Below, in pieces: positions 16,150 through 63,738 of a DNA stretch of 64,000 nt. Both the position numbers and the translations under genes were made by a program. Location of the stretch: assembly GCA_964036295.1 (NCBI GenBank), contig OZ038464.1, positions 24,068,008-24,132,007 on the forward strand. The letters are read 5' to 3'. The DNA comes from Plumapathes pennacea. Its lineage: Eukaryota; Cnidaria; Anthozoa; Antipatharia; Myriopathidae. The notes under the pieces are model-generated. The model had not been told where the DNA came from, did no database searches, and was given only the letters and a program-made list of their open reading frames with translations. Positions within the stretch are counted from its first letter, which is position 1, and each line of letters begins with the position of its first letter.

Positions 16150-19100
16150 TCAAGTTGTGATAGGTCGGTGGGATGCCTTGTAATAGTGTGCGTGAGTGGA
16201 GTAATAGTTGATGTAGGAAGGTGGATAGGTCATGGCGCCCGTGGTGTAGCTGGCCAGGCGGAGTTGTTGGTCCATTTGCGCTTTCTCCAGGCGCTTGTCT
16301 TTAGCTCTGCGGTTCTGGAACCAGATCTTTACTTGTGTTTCTGTTAGGTTGAGACACGCGGCCAGCTCGAAGCGGCGAGAGCGGGTGATATACTCGTTCT
16401 GATGGAATTCTAACTCCAGCTTCAGCGTCTGCTCGCTCGTGAATGTTGTCCGTTGTCTCCGCGTTTTGTTCTCTTTTCTCTTTCGTCTCTGAGAAGCAGC
16501 TGCAATGTCGGCCGGATAAACCATGAGTATATAGTGGAGGACAAAAGGAGGCAAATATCGCGGAGCATGCAGAGAGACAGAAATAGAAGCCGTGTAGAAA
16601 AAACACTTTGACAAAAGCGTCGGAAAGACAAATTAAAACGAAATTAAGGTAAGTGAACAAACAGCCCCAGAAATCTCAGAAAAAAAAAAAAAAAAGTCAG
16701 CCAACTGTACTGAGTGACACAGACACAGAGAAGAAAGACACAAAAAGAAAGACAAACTAATATGGAGAGCATAGTAAAAGCGCAGAAATCTGGCAGTCTT
16801 CGCCAAGCATTAATTTCGACGACGTTTACTTTTTTGTTTCATTTTTGATAATTAGTTTTAAACTATATTTTAAACCTTTCGGAAGTTGACATATGGTTAA
16901 TGCCCACACGGTTGGTATTTTTGGTCTTAAAACGAGACAAACGGTGCCCTTTCAGAAAGCCATTAAGGCCACAATGAGAACATTGTTCACGACTGGTCGT
17001 CCATCTCTTGCCTCTTCAGTCACATAATCACCTCTATAAGTACCGTTTATTGTTCCTGACAGAACTCTAGACTAACAAAGACGTGCTCTAATAACAAAAC
17101 TTTTAAAATTTGTCTCACAAAGCCATCAATTAAGTCCAGTTTCAAAAAGATATCACAAAAGCCTATGAAAGGTTGTTTCACTAAATTTTCTAACAAGCTG
17201 TCAATTAAAGTTTGTTTTACAAAGCTGTTTCAACCGTGTAAGCTATCGAAATTTGCCTCGTGATACATCAAGAGAAAGTTTGTTTTACAAAGTTATCAAT
17301 ATCAGTCAAAATTAGTCGATAATAAAACACACTTTCACGAACTTTTTTGGCGGAACGCGGGTGAATTGTTAAGAATCTGTGGCCACTTTTTGAGGCGTTT
17401 ACGAGGGTATTCAAACAATTAACACTGATTTTCAATTCAAAAGGGACCTTTAGTGTGTTGGTTAGTGTGAGCGTGTGAAATCGAGTCGTGGTCCTTTTGT
17501 ATCTCACCATGACACCCTCTGGTGGGTTATTTTAGTTAACAGTGGTCGCTTATTTTAACAAGAATGCCAAAAATTTTAAAGCAAACCCATCTGGCTCACT
17601 AAATGCATTCTATAGATCATTTTCCCAGGCACCGAACACCTCTCGCGGATTGTTGACGGCTGTTCGTGGCTAGCTAATAAGTGCTCTTGTTTTCTTTATA
17701 ACTCTGTCGTTTTCGTTTTGTCTTCATTCTTGTATACTTAATATTCTTTAAATGTCGGAATCTTCTCTCTTCTCTCTCTAGTTATTTTTATTGCTTCTCT
17801 TAACTCTCCCTACGGAGAGACGGACTCCAGTTCTATTTGCCAGAAGGGGAAATCGATTAAACCAGAGGAAATTGTATAGTTAAATTTAGACTAAAGGTGT
17901 TACCATTCAAATGATAGCCATCGCTTATATTCATTTATTACTATATATAAATATATCGCACTGAACTTTGGCCAAAAAAGAACTGCTTTGGCAGAGCAAC
18001 AAAACCTATTTGAGCTTAGCCTATGTAGCGAAGGCACTCAGTTTAAAACAAAGGTCGTAATTTCAAATCTTTTTGTTGGTTTTTGCTGTTCTTATGTTTT
18101 TCTTTTCGCGCGAACTGACCGTAGCCAGAAAATTCCACTGATCACAATGCTTGCGCGCTAAGCATAAGGCATATTTAATGAATCGATAAACGAATCCTTG
18201 AAGTACTACAACTGTTCATAATCTGAGTTATGTTCAAGCTCGGCAAACTTTACTTGCTTCCGCTGGATTATACCGCCTCAAAACAACAGGTATTAGACGC
18301 ACAAATGCCATTTCCGTGGAAAGTTTTGTGCGATGAAATCAGGTTCAATGAATGCTTAATTAGGTATTCGTAACCCTGATTTGGCCAAGTTTTTACAGGT
18401 GGAAGGTTCAAGAAGACCGTATGAAGTAGAACGTGGGCGAAATCAAAACACAATAAACTTTTGCCTCGTGAGGTTCTCGTTATGCCGGGATGTAGGCGCG
18501 ACATTGTCTCGCCGTTTTATTTTGTAGAGGACGTCCTACTATTAAAGATTATTGTCCACCAACATGAAAAGGAACGAAAGGAAAACTTTAGGTCATCTGT
18601 CTTTTGTTTATCTTGTCGACCTTCCAATGATACCGGCGTTCATTCATTTTCTTTTTGAGCCAAACAAATGGTCGCTTTGCCGAGCCCCACGTGGAGTCAC
18701 AACTTGTAAGAGAAATGTTTGATATTTCCTTGTGGCGTGGTCCCAGTAGCCGTCCGCCATCATGTTGAACAGGTTCAGACGCAGTATGCACTTGACTCAA
18801 TTCAAGAGAACCGAAAAGCCATTAAAAGGGGCACATACGAAATTACTCGTACGATATCACGAAACAACCTCATTTTCGTCGAAAATACTTGAAAATACTC
18901 TACCACGGGAAGGGAGGAAAAATTACTGCCACTGCATGTTAACGTACGGGAAGCAGGAAAAGATTATGTACAAACAAAATGATCTTATCACGAAAAATTA
19001 TAGACCACTTACACTACACCGATTAAATCGGGATAAGTGTTAAAACCATGGTATCTTGCTTTATTCAGATATAGCCATGGTAACTTGTTATGTGTTTCTC

Positions 19101-19677
19101 GTAAAAGACAAACATGAACGAAATGTTTTTAAAAGGTCTCGAAATTTGGTTAGAATTAGAACAATTTTTAAAGTCGTTTGTAGCCTAATTTGCTATTTAC
19201 CTTCAATAAATTATTAGATGAGACTTGTTATCTGAACCACTACGAAAGTACATAAAGTTGTCGGAGAAATCAAAACAACATTAAATAGGAAAATGCGTTT
19301 TGCGAAGGCTAAATGAAAAAAAGATTAAAAAAAGACCACGTTTCTACTGCAATATTTTACTTACATTTTGTCGGTAGATATGCGGAGGAGGTGAGATTCA
19401 CGCCAGGCGAAATAGGTTGTAGTGACATAAAGCGCGTTTCACATTGGACCGGTTGACCGAAGGCCGTGAAACTGGACGAGGCCGTTTGACATGGTTGACA
19501 GTTGCATACACTGGATGGCGAGAACTCGCGCTTGGACATAGCAGGGCCAATGTTGAAGGCAGACTTGCTAACTTCGTTAGACTGGATAATGTCTTGCTTT
19601 TTTGTGGATTTAAGTTGTGGCTCTGAGCTTTTCTTGCCCATCAAAGACTCGACACTAAACACCGAAGACGCTTGCAT
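16150..19677 (-). CDS. ro: Rough (ro) family homeobox transcription factor
   Basis: Two exons: exon 1 19677-19365 (ATG at 19677, donor AAAT|GTAAGT) and exon 2 16499-16150 (acceptor ACATTGCAG, stop TGA). The phase-1 join gives 220 aa. The N-terminus [16 protein letters not shown] carries an engrailed-homology-1-like motif. The homeodomain is residues about 117-176: it opens [20 protein letters not shown], then [16 protein letters not shown], and ends [13 protein letters not shown] followed by LEKAQMDQQ. The RRAKDKR end with EKAQ.DQ is the signature of Drosophila Rough. W48, Q50 and N51 are intact. The tail is rich in Tyr, His and Ala. It lies head-to-tail with the Mnx-like gene and has the same exon plan, arguing for an old tandem duplication. 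Likely a nuclear repressor. Confidence 0.92.
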
Positions 19678-20239
19678 TTTTTTTTCTTACCCGGCTTGTC
19701 CTCTCGGTGCCTCTCGTCAAAGTGAGTTAACAAGAGCAGCCTTTTTGGTTTATATTAGTGGGTAATTGAAAGGCATCGCATAGGTGTGACGGACGCTGTC
19801 ATCTTTTCAGTATCTCCAGCTATCATTTGTTCGCATAAAAGTTATTATCATTTTTATTCCGGTGTCCCCTCATCCTCAGTGTTTTTTGTATCTAAATCGA
19901 TACACACATTGTTCCATATTACGCTTGACGTACGATGAAGCGCTTTTAGGGCGTGGTATAATAAAAAGTTATAAACATCCGCAATTCAAATAAAAAAGGC
20001 AAAGACCCCGACTAAGGGGGAAGGCTTTTGTGACAGAACGCTATTGGGTTTACGATTTTTAACATTTTATGTAAACAGAATTTATATCCCGTGCTGTGCA
20101 ATGGAGGGCAGGGAAATACAATTATGTTATCTCAATGTTAATTTACCCTGCTCTTCTAAACGTATTGCTCAAAAGCGTGGAAATTCCTCTCGGATGTTTG
20201 CTTAACGTTTTCGCCTGTCTGTCAGCTAAAATTTCGCGC

Positions 20240-20310
20240 TCTGATTGGTGCAATTTGCCAGCTGCTTCGCCCCATTGATTGGTTACAGCTAAACAGATGG
20301 CCCAGGTGTT
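20240..20310. promoter_or_regulatory. possible Rough promoter/enhancer element
   Basis: Within 70 bp there are two inverted CCAAT boxes (ATTGG at 20244 and 20278), an E-box CAGCTG at 20259 and an E-box CAGGTG at 20303. The cluster is about 560-630 bp upstream of the Rough ATG and reads CCAAT on the gene's own strand. It is suggestive only; no TATA or initiator was identified. Confidence 0.25.
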
Positions 20311-21998
20311 GGTGGTTTCAATGGCGTATTGAGAAATCATTTGTAAGTGCGAAGCGATAAATTGCTCCAATTGAGTGGTCCTTCTATTATGTTTTTGCAC
20401 TTTATATCAATTATATCAGGCCCAATTTTAATGAACGTGACATTTTCCAACAAACATAGCGCTAGCATTTACTGAAGCAAATTTGAAATAACGTAAACAC
20501 TCTCCGGCCAATATTTAGAAAGTCAATTGCCCCGGCGTACTGTTTAAATACAGTTATTACCCTAATGGGTAATAAACCTTTATCAAATTAGCAAAATGCA
20601 CTTTCTCTCTGATCTCTAATGAGAAAAATGAGTTATAAGAAATATTAAGTGCGTGCAGTTTCGAACAAAGCCAACTGCTATCGTGCCAAGTGAATCGCAC
20701 AAGAAACTAGATCGATTATTGTTTTCCTTTTCAGGACAGAAAAAACAGTACACACTCGTCGAATTTTAGTTCGTTATCTTTACCTTCAGAGCTGTTTTAA
20801 TTTTTTTTTAGATTTTACGAGTTGCATTTGATATGAAACGAACAAGTAATCACTTTTTATGCGAAATGAGCAAAACGGAAATTCATATTTCAGTTGCGTT
20901 TTTGAGCACATTATGCTCACATGAATTGCCAATAACCATTAAATGAATGTCCAACCGCGTTATAAGTCCATTCACATAAACAAACTCGTTAAGAATCACT
21001 TTTAAATTTGTTTTTGCGATGATTGAATCTCGTCGAACTTCGCCGGTCAGTCCTTAAAAATGAATTGCGAAACGAAGAAGGGCGGAATATGCAAAAAGGA
21101 AATATGAACGTGATGTTCAATCAATTAACATAGGAAAATAAATAATTGTTGAAGTTTAGCAAATCAAAGCAAGAATGTCTTTATCTGTTTTTTATATCTT
21201 TATAACGTCGTTAACGTTTTATCTTTTTTTTCCCACAGCTATATTGTTCATTTGATAGTTAAATTGAAGAAAATTTTATTTCTGACACATCGAAGCAAAC
21301 GCTTAATAAATCGTAAAGGAAACGCATAACACTTTTTAAAATCTATAATGTTCATTAATTTAAAAAATGAACATTACCGCCAAGCGGAAGACCCCATGTA
21401 CGTAATTGTCCTGCTTTGCCGATGCCCGTTGGGCATTTAACAACAATCGGCTGTTTTGTTTTTACTTGTGCTTTAAAAGAATCACTGACTGAGTAAGTAA
21501 ATCGGGCGACAGTTCCCTGAGTTAAACTTGGGCATCTTTATCATTTTCTGGCCACAACGAATTTATCGGTATTTCTACTCGATAGCCGGCTTGTCAATGA
21601 ATCAGTCTTCATTGTGCCTTATTTTTCTCTCCTTTCCTTCCTTCCTTCTTCTTCTTCTTCTCCTTAGCGATTCATGTTTTCATTCTTCTTCTTCCAGCGC
21701 TACCTCATCACTTCTTTCCAAGTCTTTTCTTAGTTCCGCGCAGTTTCGTTTTCCTATATAATTCTCCACTACTTCAAGGATTTGGTCCAGTGATAAAGTG
21801 CCTTCCCGCCCTTACGCCTGCAACCCTGTGTTTGAATTTCAATTATTTGTGTATATAAAATGCTTAATTCTATCAGCAAAAGGTTATATTTTTTTATGAA
21901 AGCGGAGACACATTCAAGCGCGCGTAGTTTCTTTAATTTACAGCCCTTATGAGTTAATTTGACATCGTCAGTTTGTGACATCCAGTGGCATTGCAAAT

Positions 21999-22177
21999 TA
22001 AAGCCTGGTTCACACGAGTAAAGCAAGCGCAAGCACAAACGCTAACGCAAGCGCAAGCGACCGGTTCACACGATAAAATTTGTGAAGCAAGCGCAAACGC
22101 AAGCGCAAGAGAATGGAAAAGTTTTCATTCTCTTGCGCTTGCGTTTGCGCTTGCTTTACCGTGTGAAGCAGCCTTTA
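21999..22177. mobile_element. foldback MITE with TTCACACG ends
   Basis: Inverted ends TAAAGCCTGGTTCACACG and CGTGTGAAGCAGCCTTTA enclose (AAGCGCAAGCGCAA)-type repeats. The inner part is an almost perfect hairpin: GCAAACGCAAGCGCAAGAG is answered by its complement after a 10-base loop near 22120. The open frames here are artefacts of the repeat. Confidence 0.85.
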
Positions 22178-24096
22178 GTCAGATGTCCTCAACTGTTCCC
22201 TGTCTTCGAAAATCTTGCTATAGGGGAGATCACTTACTTGCTAATAGTTATCTTTTCTGGTGTGAGCCGGAGAGCTGATGACAAGGAAAAATGAAGAGCA
22301 CGATTTATATTGCCATAACATTTGATGGTTGTACGAAGGGTACGGTATAATCAGAGCCAAACAAATCACTGCTAAATGCACTACCAGTGTATGAAACAAA
22401 GAGTAGAAAAGAAAAGTTATATAGAATTATAAATCTCGACAGACAATATAACAAAACACGGCCAAGCATAGAGTCGATGTAGTTTTATTTTTCAAAAAGT
22501 AGTTATCCGAAACTGGCGAAACTTACCAGCAAAATAATTCATTATGTGGTGTTTATGTCGTGCGTGTAACAAAATAGCGTAGCATCAGACCAATCACTGT
22601 TTTTAGTACGAGCCAAGAAGTGATACTTTCAGACAGTGGTTATGCTTTTGTCTCGTTACTTTCCTAAGAGAGATATAGAGCGCTCTGTATATTTTGCGGA
22701 AATAACAGACGGCCGGCCGCATAAAGGTTCAGCGGGTACTTATAAACTCAGTGCGCAATAACATGAAATTAATGTACCTTCTAATGGGATAAATCATGTG
22801 AAAACAAAATAATGATACAAAATCTTAATAGTCTAGTCTCCCACTGAGGGACAGCGTCGAATCGATTACGGAGCTTTGTGTGGTAAAGAGGAACCGTGTT
22901 TAAATATTGCTTTCATTGATTTCGCGCTAACATAAACATGAGTCTCTAAAAGCCTCATTATATTTCTGTCGATATATCGTACAATGATGGGCTACCAAGC
23001 ACTTACTTAATTTCAGATTTTGTACCGAGAAGGAGAAATAATATTAGAAATTAAGTTGTTTGTATTAATCAGCAATGGATGGAAGGTAGAAAATGATCGA
23101 GAAATTATTCTTAAGTATTTATTATTCAAAGTTCATAGTTTTTTTAGTAAGTTTGTGTTTAATGCGAGACTTTAATTGGTTATCGACTTTTTCGAAGCAG
23201 TTTAGTCGATACAAAGAGTGGCCAAGTTCCTGTTTTCCTCCTCAATATATTCATAGTTATTTATTTTGGTTTAATTTTCCTAATTATGATGTTAGTATTA
23301 GTCAAATCAGTCACTCTACTTAAAATCGAGCCATCAGCTGCCCATCTGGGGACAAAAAGCCCTCTTCCTTTCCCCACCTACACGCACGCTGTAGTGTGTC
23401 CAAGGAACATATTAGTTGCGCCAATGAAACTTGCGAACAAATCTGTGCAAGGTAGTCAGTGCAGACTCAGTGAATAAGCAGTAGTAGTAAAGACTCCCTA
23501 GTTATGTTTAAACTGCGCCATAGTTCGTGGCCTTGCCCCACTCTTGATCGCTGTCTGGTGTGCATTCTGTTAAATGCAAAACTTTCAATGGGACAGACAG
23601 AAAAGGGACATAAAAGACGCAGTTTTTGTTCCAGTTTTCTCGTACAGAAAAGGGGCTCGGAGTGGGAGCTGTTTGTAGTAACTGAGTCATAAAACACTCG
23701 CGGCACACACCTTGCCAATTCTCACAAATAAATCTGATACAACTTAAAATTGTAACGCTTGATTAAAGTATACTTCTTTCGCCACAGACGCCAATAATGA
23801 TCAAATTAGACTTAAACTTAAATTTTTTAGTCGAAAGGGTTAGCTCGTAACGTTTTTCTGGGCAATCTTAGTTGGGGCCAAGGTGCGGTAAGGCCGACAC
23901 TCCGACAGAGTCACCGAGATTTTGTTTTCACTCACAGCAGGGAAAAGACCAGACGTTCTTTCTATCAGTACAGTGCAATAGACACATTGTGAACTCCAAA
24001 GGAAATGCACGAAGCAAGAAAACCAAATTTCTAAATCGTAATCATTGCAAGCCTTTTTAAAGCTTGGGCTTCATTGGAAAATCAGGAGTTGGATTT

Positions 24097-24130
24097 CTTT
24101 TTTTTTTTTTGGGGGGGGGGGGGGGGGGGG
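24097..24130. repeat. T-tract followed by 20-base G run
   Basis: About 13 T followed by 20 consecutive G. Similar C runs occur at 10035-10055, about 36574-36593 and 41602-41628. The length in an assembly is unreliable. Confidence 0.9.
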
Positions 24131-25858
24131 ATGATGTCGGAACCGAATAAATAAACAAGTTCAGCTGTTTTGAATATTCTCAGCATTACATCCTCATTTC
24201 GTCAATTCCATTGAACTTTTTCAGCTGGCAAGCATACTGGCTATCATTTTCCTTGAGTCAGTTATCAAATAGTCCATGAGTTGATTTGATGTTATTTTTT
24301 GAAACGATGCTAGAGATACATAGTTTCTATGTCGATCAGAGAAGTATTGTATTTCGTGCTGGGAGCGAACCGCGCGCAAAAAGATACCGCCACAAATACT
24401 TGAGTATCACCACGAGCTTTAGTTTTCACTACTGAATGATGATCCTAACCTAGTCGACTTTAATTCAAGTGCTTCAAGAGTTTCTTTCATCGGGCCATCC
24501 CAGGATGTTTTTGTTTTGTAAGTTTTCTCTTCACGGGTCGTCGATATAATTGAGAAGACGATGGCACCCTTTCATTCAACACCTTACACCTGCCTTTTAT
24601 AGCCCATTAGCTGCGGGTCTCCCGACCATTAAACACAATGGGTACTCACTCCCTTTGAATAAAAACCGCTCCCCGGGGAATGATTATTAATTCGCTTCTT
24701 AAAATTATTGTCAGTGTCAATTTGAACACGCAGTTAGTGCAAACAGCTAGAGGGGAGAGTGGGTGTTAAGAAAGTAAGTGGTCGAATACTTGATTAATTG
24801 AAGAACTCCTTTGTAAACGGCCACGAATTTGTAATTACATTACTGACAAATGGATTAAAAATAATACACTTCTGTAGGTTTGAGTATTATCTAAGCTCTT
24901 GGAAGTAACCTATACAGACGTTTGCCGCTTGATTTTCTTTTCACGTAAAGTTAAAGATTGATATGGAATAGGGGTGTAAAATTGGCACAAGAAAACTCTC
25001 CCATGGCCTTGACCTTACGGCCAAGGAAAATTGAACTTCCAAAGTTCTTTGCTTTAGAAATCAAAACATATTTTGGCATCTGCGGAGTTTAAACAAAGAC
25101 AAGTTTTGCTCATTGAAGCTAATAAAAAGAAATGCATACTCCATAACAACAAAGGGGAAAGGGAAATTTTCCGCTCTCGTTACCGAAACTTTAATCGGCA
25201 TAATTTGAAATCCCTTTTGTGGGTGACCAAAACATTATCTTTTATCAAGGACTTTAGTTCACAGTGCTAGCGAAAGTAAAACTCTTCCCCAGTTGGGTTC
25301 AAGGGACTGAGCCAGTTGGCTTTAGGTCAGCGTATTTTGGAATAAATATAGATTGCTTCTCGGAACTGTTATTTCGTGTAATTTAAAATATCACTATTAT
25401 ACAATTCGACAGCGGGTCAACGATCGGTCCAAACTGCGTTTTTCTTACCAGCGGGAGTGGATGTCACTAAAGGCGAAGAATGGGATGGGATCAGATGCGC
25501 CGACAGAGCTAAATCTTGTAGGGTTAGGTTTAGGGCTAGGCTTATGGTTAGACATCAAAACAAATGATCCTAATAAAGCTAACCCTACAATATTTAGCTC
25601 TGTCGACTTCTTTCATCTCATTCCCCATTCCCCGTGAAAAACAACCCAGTGAACCTTGCCGAATTTTCCCTTTTTTAACACTGGAAGTCTAACCAAGCAG
25701 AAAAATAAAATAAAATAGAACGACCCGCTTCCGTCAGTCCGGCAGAGTTTGAAAAATTACAGACACGAAGTGGCTGCTTTGGAACATTCGTGTTCACCGA
25801 TCAACATGTTTATTTGCAATGTACTTAATTTCCAAAAACATGATTGTGGACTGTAGAG

Positions 25859-25892
<34 letters not shown>

Positions 25893-26830
25893 TGGAACGC
25901 GTTTGCAGAAGAACTTCTGATTTCATCTTTGGAAATTCTAATGACTGAACTGATGTATTGCCAAAGTGAAAAATTCATCCAAAAGCAAGAACCTCAAGTA
26001 CAGCCAATTTGGATATGTATTCACTATGCGCGCTATGCGCGACAGTAAGAACCCATTCGCATTTGTGAAAATTAGCGAAATAAAATTAGCGACAATAAAA
26101 TTTAATAACGAAATTAATGTCGACATTTACAACATTTTCTGGTGTAAACGGCGCTTTGTCCCCGACTAATATTTTGCAAGTCACTTCCAAACTTCAAAGA
26201 ATCCGTTGCCTTGCTGCTCTGAAAACTTAATGTTTCAGTTAAGCGCAAAGGGCGAGGGAGAGAGGCCGGGCCGGGAGAGAGAGTCGAATTTGTTTTCTAA
26301 TTTACATGAGTCAGAAATACTTTTGTAGCTACTTTATAAATGTGACCGTTGTTTTCAAGACTTTCACTTTTTGCTGTTTTTTGGAGTATAGCAGAGTATA
26401 GTAAAGTGTTGTGTCCTTTCCGCTGGTACGCTGTCTTTGGATCGTACCAGCTGGAAGGACAGAGTGGAATAACTCAACGCCGTCCATGCGCACATGAGAT
26501 CCCTGTATGTGTACATATGGCGGCTTGTCTTGTATTCCATATATGGTAGTCGTACGATAAACCCTACTCGGTGATCTCTGGTCAGCGGCTTCTCCAATTA
26601 ATGTCTTTTGTAAAATGGGTGTTACATGAAGCAATTTACTTGCATCCCAGAATGCATCGCAGTCCTTCCTTTTCTTCCTCTTTTAGTGACACGACATCGT
26701 TCACTGTATTTGTGAAGTTGAGAGGGTAAAAGGTAAATTTGTGACATCTATTGGATTTAAGCTGTGCAGAAAACCAAGAAATTTGCCTCATACGTCAAAT
26801 TCTTTATACTTTCAGCCAAAATCTGCGAAG

Positions 26831-27715
<885 letters not shown>

Positions 27716-27719
27716 GAAA

Positions 27720-28500
27720 GTGAGTGGAAGTGAGTAATAATAGAGCCGTTTTCGGATGAGTGTCGAAAACCAAAACCAAAGTAATCACACAGGCCAATCA
27801 CAGAGACTGAGAGAAAACAGTTCAGCCAATCAAAAGCCAAAGTAATTCACGTTTGGTCTTGCGTTTGGTTTTACTTTCCAATCAGCAATGCAAGTACACG
27901 CCATCGCTTGCGTGAGAAGTGTTTGGTTTTGGTTTTGGTTTTGTTCCTGATTGGTCGAGAAGGCTGCCAAACTTGTATGGACCAATCAGAAAGCGTAGCA
28001 AACGCAAAACCAAAGCAATCGCACGATTACTTTCGACAGTCATCCGAAAACAGCTCTATTAGGAATATGATTACATCTATTCATGTACATGTATCTTGAG
28101 TAATTGAGGACCTGGTTCTACATTCATTGATAGTTGTTTCACAGATGAAAAGTCATGTTCTGTGAAAAGTAAAGGTCCATATTTCTCTGAAAGACTGATT
28201 TTTACAAACTACCTTATTCAACAGAATTTGAAGTCTTTATAGTCACAATATTGTTGGGCACAGTTTCTCTTGCCCTCTCCTCTCCAGTGATGTATCCAGG
28301 ATTTCAAAATTGCACTGTGCGTCCAAGTTGAGATTTGTGTTCCCCAGAATGCAATGATGTGCTCTACTGTAGATACGTCACTGTATATAGTACAGTTTGT
28401 AAATATGACAATATTGTTCCATAAACAGTGCTGCTTGTGCACACTGTACAGTGAATGATCATGTCATGGAATAACTGTTAATTTTTTGTTTGTTTTTCAG
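27720..28500 (+). other. SEC61G: putative 3' UTR intron of SEC61G
   Basis: It begins GTGAGTGG four bases after the stop codon and ends TTTGTTTGTTTTTCAG at 28500. It would join the stop-codon exon to a short non-coding exon 28501-28665 that ends with ATTAAA. A MITE sits 21 bp inside the donor. Inferred only from splice-site quality. Confidence 0.5.
27741..28058. mobile_element. MITE, TAGAGCNGTTTTCGGATGA family, copy 1
   Basis: Ends TAGAGCCGTTTTCGGATGA and TCATCCGAAAACAGCTCTA are inverted repeats. The interior is rich in GGTTTTGGTTTTG and CCAATCA motifs. Copies at 37190-37446 and about 47770-48083 share the same ends. Confidence 0.9.
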
Positions 28501-28659
28501 GTTAAACCACATAATGGAACTAATTTTAAACCCCATGTAAAAAGCTGAGGATTTGCGATATGATCTGGAAAAATATTACTGAATGTATCTCTTGCTTTTT
28601 TATGTGACCATCTGTTGTTTTCAAATTGTACATGTCCAACTTAGAAGTGGATAGTGCTA

Positions 28660-28665
28660 ATTAAA
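28660..28665 (+). terminator. SEC61G: candidate polyadenylation signal ATTAAA of SEC61G
   Basis: ATTAAA lies near the end of the putative non-coding last exon (from 28501), followed by T/G-rich DNA. It is the common variant poly(A) hexamer. Confidence 0.45.
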
Positions 28666-28672
28666 GCAGCAT

Positions 28673-30154
28673 TATTATATAGAGCACTGTGTTCTTGCTT
28701 TTTGAGCTACTTTACACCTTGAGCACATGAACTGTACATCAACCCTCAAAATATGGTCCCTTGCACAATCCTTGGGCTATCTTTATGACGTCTAAGTACA
28801 GTCGAATCCCATGATTTCGAACTCAGGTTAATTCAAAGTCCCTGTTATTTTGAAGTCAAGCCAAATCCCCTTGAATTAGCTTGACTAGCTTGGATATTTT
28901 GAAACCCTGCAATTTTGAACTTTTTTTTCATGTCGCGTGGGACTTCGAAATAGCGGGGTTTGACTGCAGACCACAACTGCAATCAAGGAAAAGAGTTTCA
29001 CTTACATGTGAACGCTTCAGCTTACCAAAGACTTTGCCACTGATACCAGACAGAGCCCTGTAAATAATGTTGTACAGGGAAGCTCCTTGGAATACCGTCT
29101 CAAAACTAGCGACCCTTTTGTTTGGCGGGAAAAAATGTATTCCTTTTATTTGCATGTGACAGAGGTCCCATTACCACAGTGTCGGAGAAGAACGCAACAA
29201 ATTCTTGAGACCAGTTTGCAAGACCTCGGCTGAGACAGGACTTGGCAGACAACAGCCTATTATCTCCCAGGCAATGAAAAAATTAAAAAAAATATATCGT
29301 TTTTCCGTACCCGTTTTCATACCGCAAAATGTGATTCGGGCGGACAGGAGCAGGTTCACACAATTTGGTGACCAACATTTTCCTTTGAAAATTGAATTGA
29401 AGCCCAAGAACGAGTGCCTCACGCGCCCGTAAGTCAGAGGGGGGTGGACACGCGAGATCGGAGGGTCACGAAAGTGAAACTGGATTTTCCCCAGAGTTCT
29501 CGGGGAAGAGTAACTAGCGACCCTATACGTGCTTCCTCGTCGCAACAACGGCTAATTACTTTTATCCATGGAACAGTCGGTTCTGTCTTGCTACCCTCGC
29601 GTGACTAGCATTTCGCATATTTCAGATAGCGCCTCTCGGACCACAATGCTCCAACAAACGAACCTTGAAAGACGTTTTAGTAGTTCTTGCCTTCGATTGG
29701 TGGCTTATGTGCTCGTATTCGGTTTCACATATCTTCTTAAATTCCATGGCTGTATCAGTTGACCATTGTGACAGCATGAAGGCCCCTTTTGTACAAAGCA
29801 TGCCATCAAGTAGTTCCAAAGAAAACCTAGAAATGTCAAGATTTGTCGAAGAACAATCAAAAATGTTTCTCTTTTTTAAACGAATCTTCACTTAGAAACA
29901 GCAGATAGATTCAGCAAAGCAGCGGGCAAAGTCTCACAGTAACTCTGTGCAACTTTCGTGACTCTATGACGTGGGCAGAGACCGAGCTGTCTATCAAGGT
30001 CCAGACTACAACCATGGCTCAGTGGAAACATAATACGAAGACTAAGAAAGCTTTATTGAGGTCCGGAGTCTGGGTGTGAATTGTCTAGCACGCACTCACT
30101 TGGGGCACTTGTAGAACCTTCATGCTTCAACCCTGAACAAGACTGGGCTGAAAG
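28673..30154. other. SEC61G-collagen spacer
   Basis: It contains a Tigger-like MITE (28798-28972) and otherwise unique DNA holding the collagen promoter and 5' UTR. Open frames on the - strand at 28928-29155 and 29622-29891 were considered as exons and not accepted. No TATA box was identified upstream of the collagen ATG. Confidence 0.5.
28798..28972. mobile_element. MITE with TACAGTCGAA ends (Tigger/pogo-like)
   Basis: Inverted ends TACAGTCGAATCCCATGATT and TAGCGGGGTTTGACTGCA enclose about 130 bp of filler with repeated TTTTGAA words. A related element with CAGTGGCATCCCGATTTTTC ends lies at 46254-46435. The ends resemble pogo/Tigger-type TIRs; the family is inferred. Confidence 0.6.

Positions 30155-63738
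<33,584 letters not shown>

Larger units (their letters stand above)
19678..26730. other. intergenic DNA upstream of Rough, no gene seen
   Basis: About 7 kb without a supportable gene. It contains a CCAAT/E-box cluster (20240-20310), a foldback MITE (21999-22177), a T-then-G homopolymer (24097-24130) and an A run at 25859-25888. Open frames near 18588-19043 and 23467-23718 occur on both strands and show no recognisable domain. Confidence 0.5.

Noticed and set aside
21985..22294. Open frames with Gln/Ala repeats
   Set aside because: They lie across the foldback MITE at 21999-22177 and reflect its internal repeats.
23467..23718. Overlapping 60-80-codon frames on both strands
   Set aside because: No family resemblance, no splice structure; expected by chance in a short less AT-rich stretch.
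28501..28554. Alternative SEC61G C-terminus by splicing from within ATCATC|GTGCAG to 28501
   Set aside because: It would read on for about 16 codons, but the donor GTGCAG is poor and the normal stop gives the expected length for the family.
28928..29155. Possible first exon of a small protein on the - strand (ASLYNIIYRAL segment)
   Set aside because: A faint likeness to a small mitochondrial complex III subunit and a GTAAGC donor were noticed, but no following exon was found and part of it overlaps a MITE.
29622..29891. 89-codon open frame on the - strand
   Set aside because: No recognised domain, no supporting splice partners; an overlapping frame is open on the other strand too.
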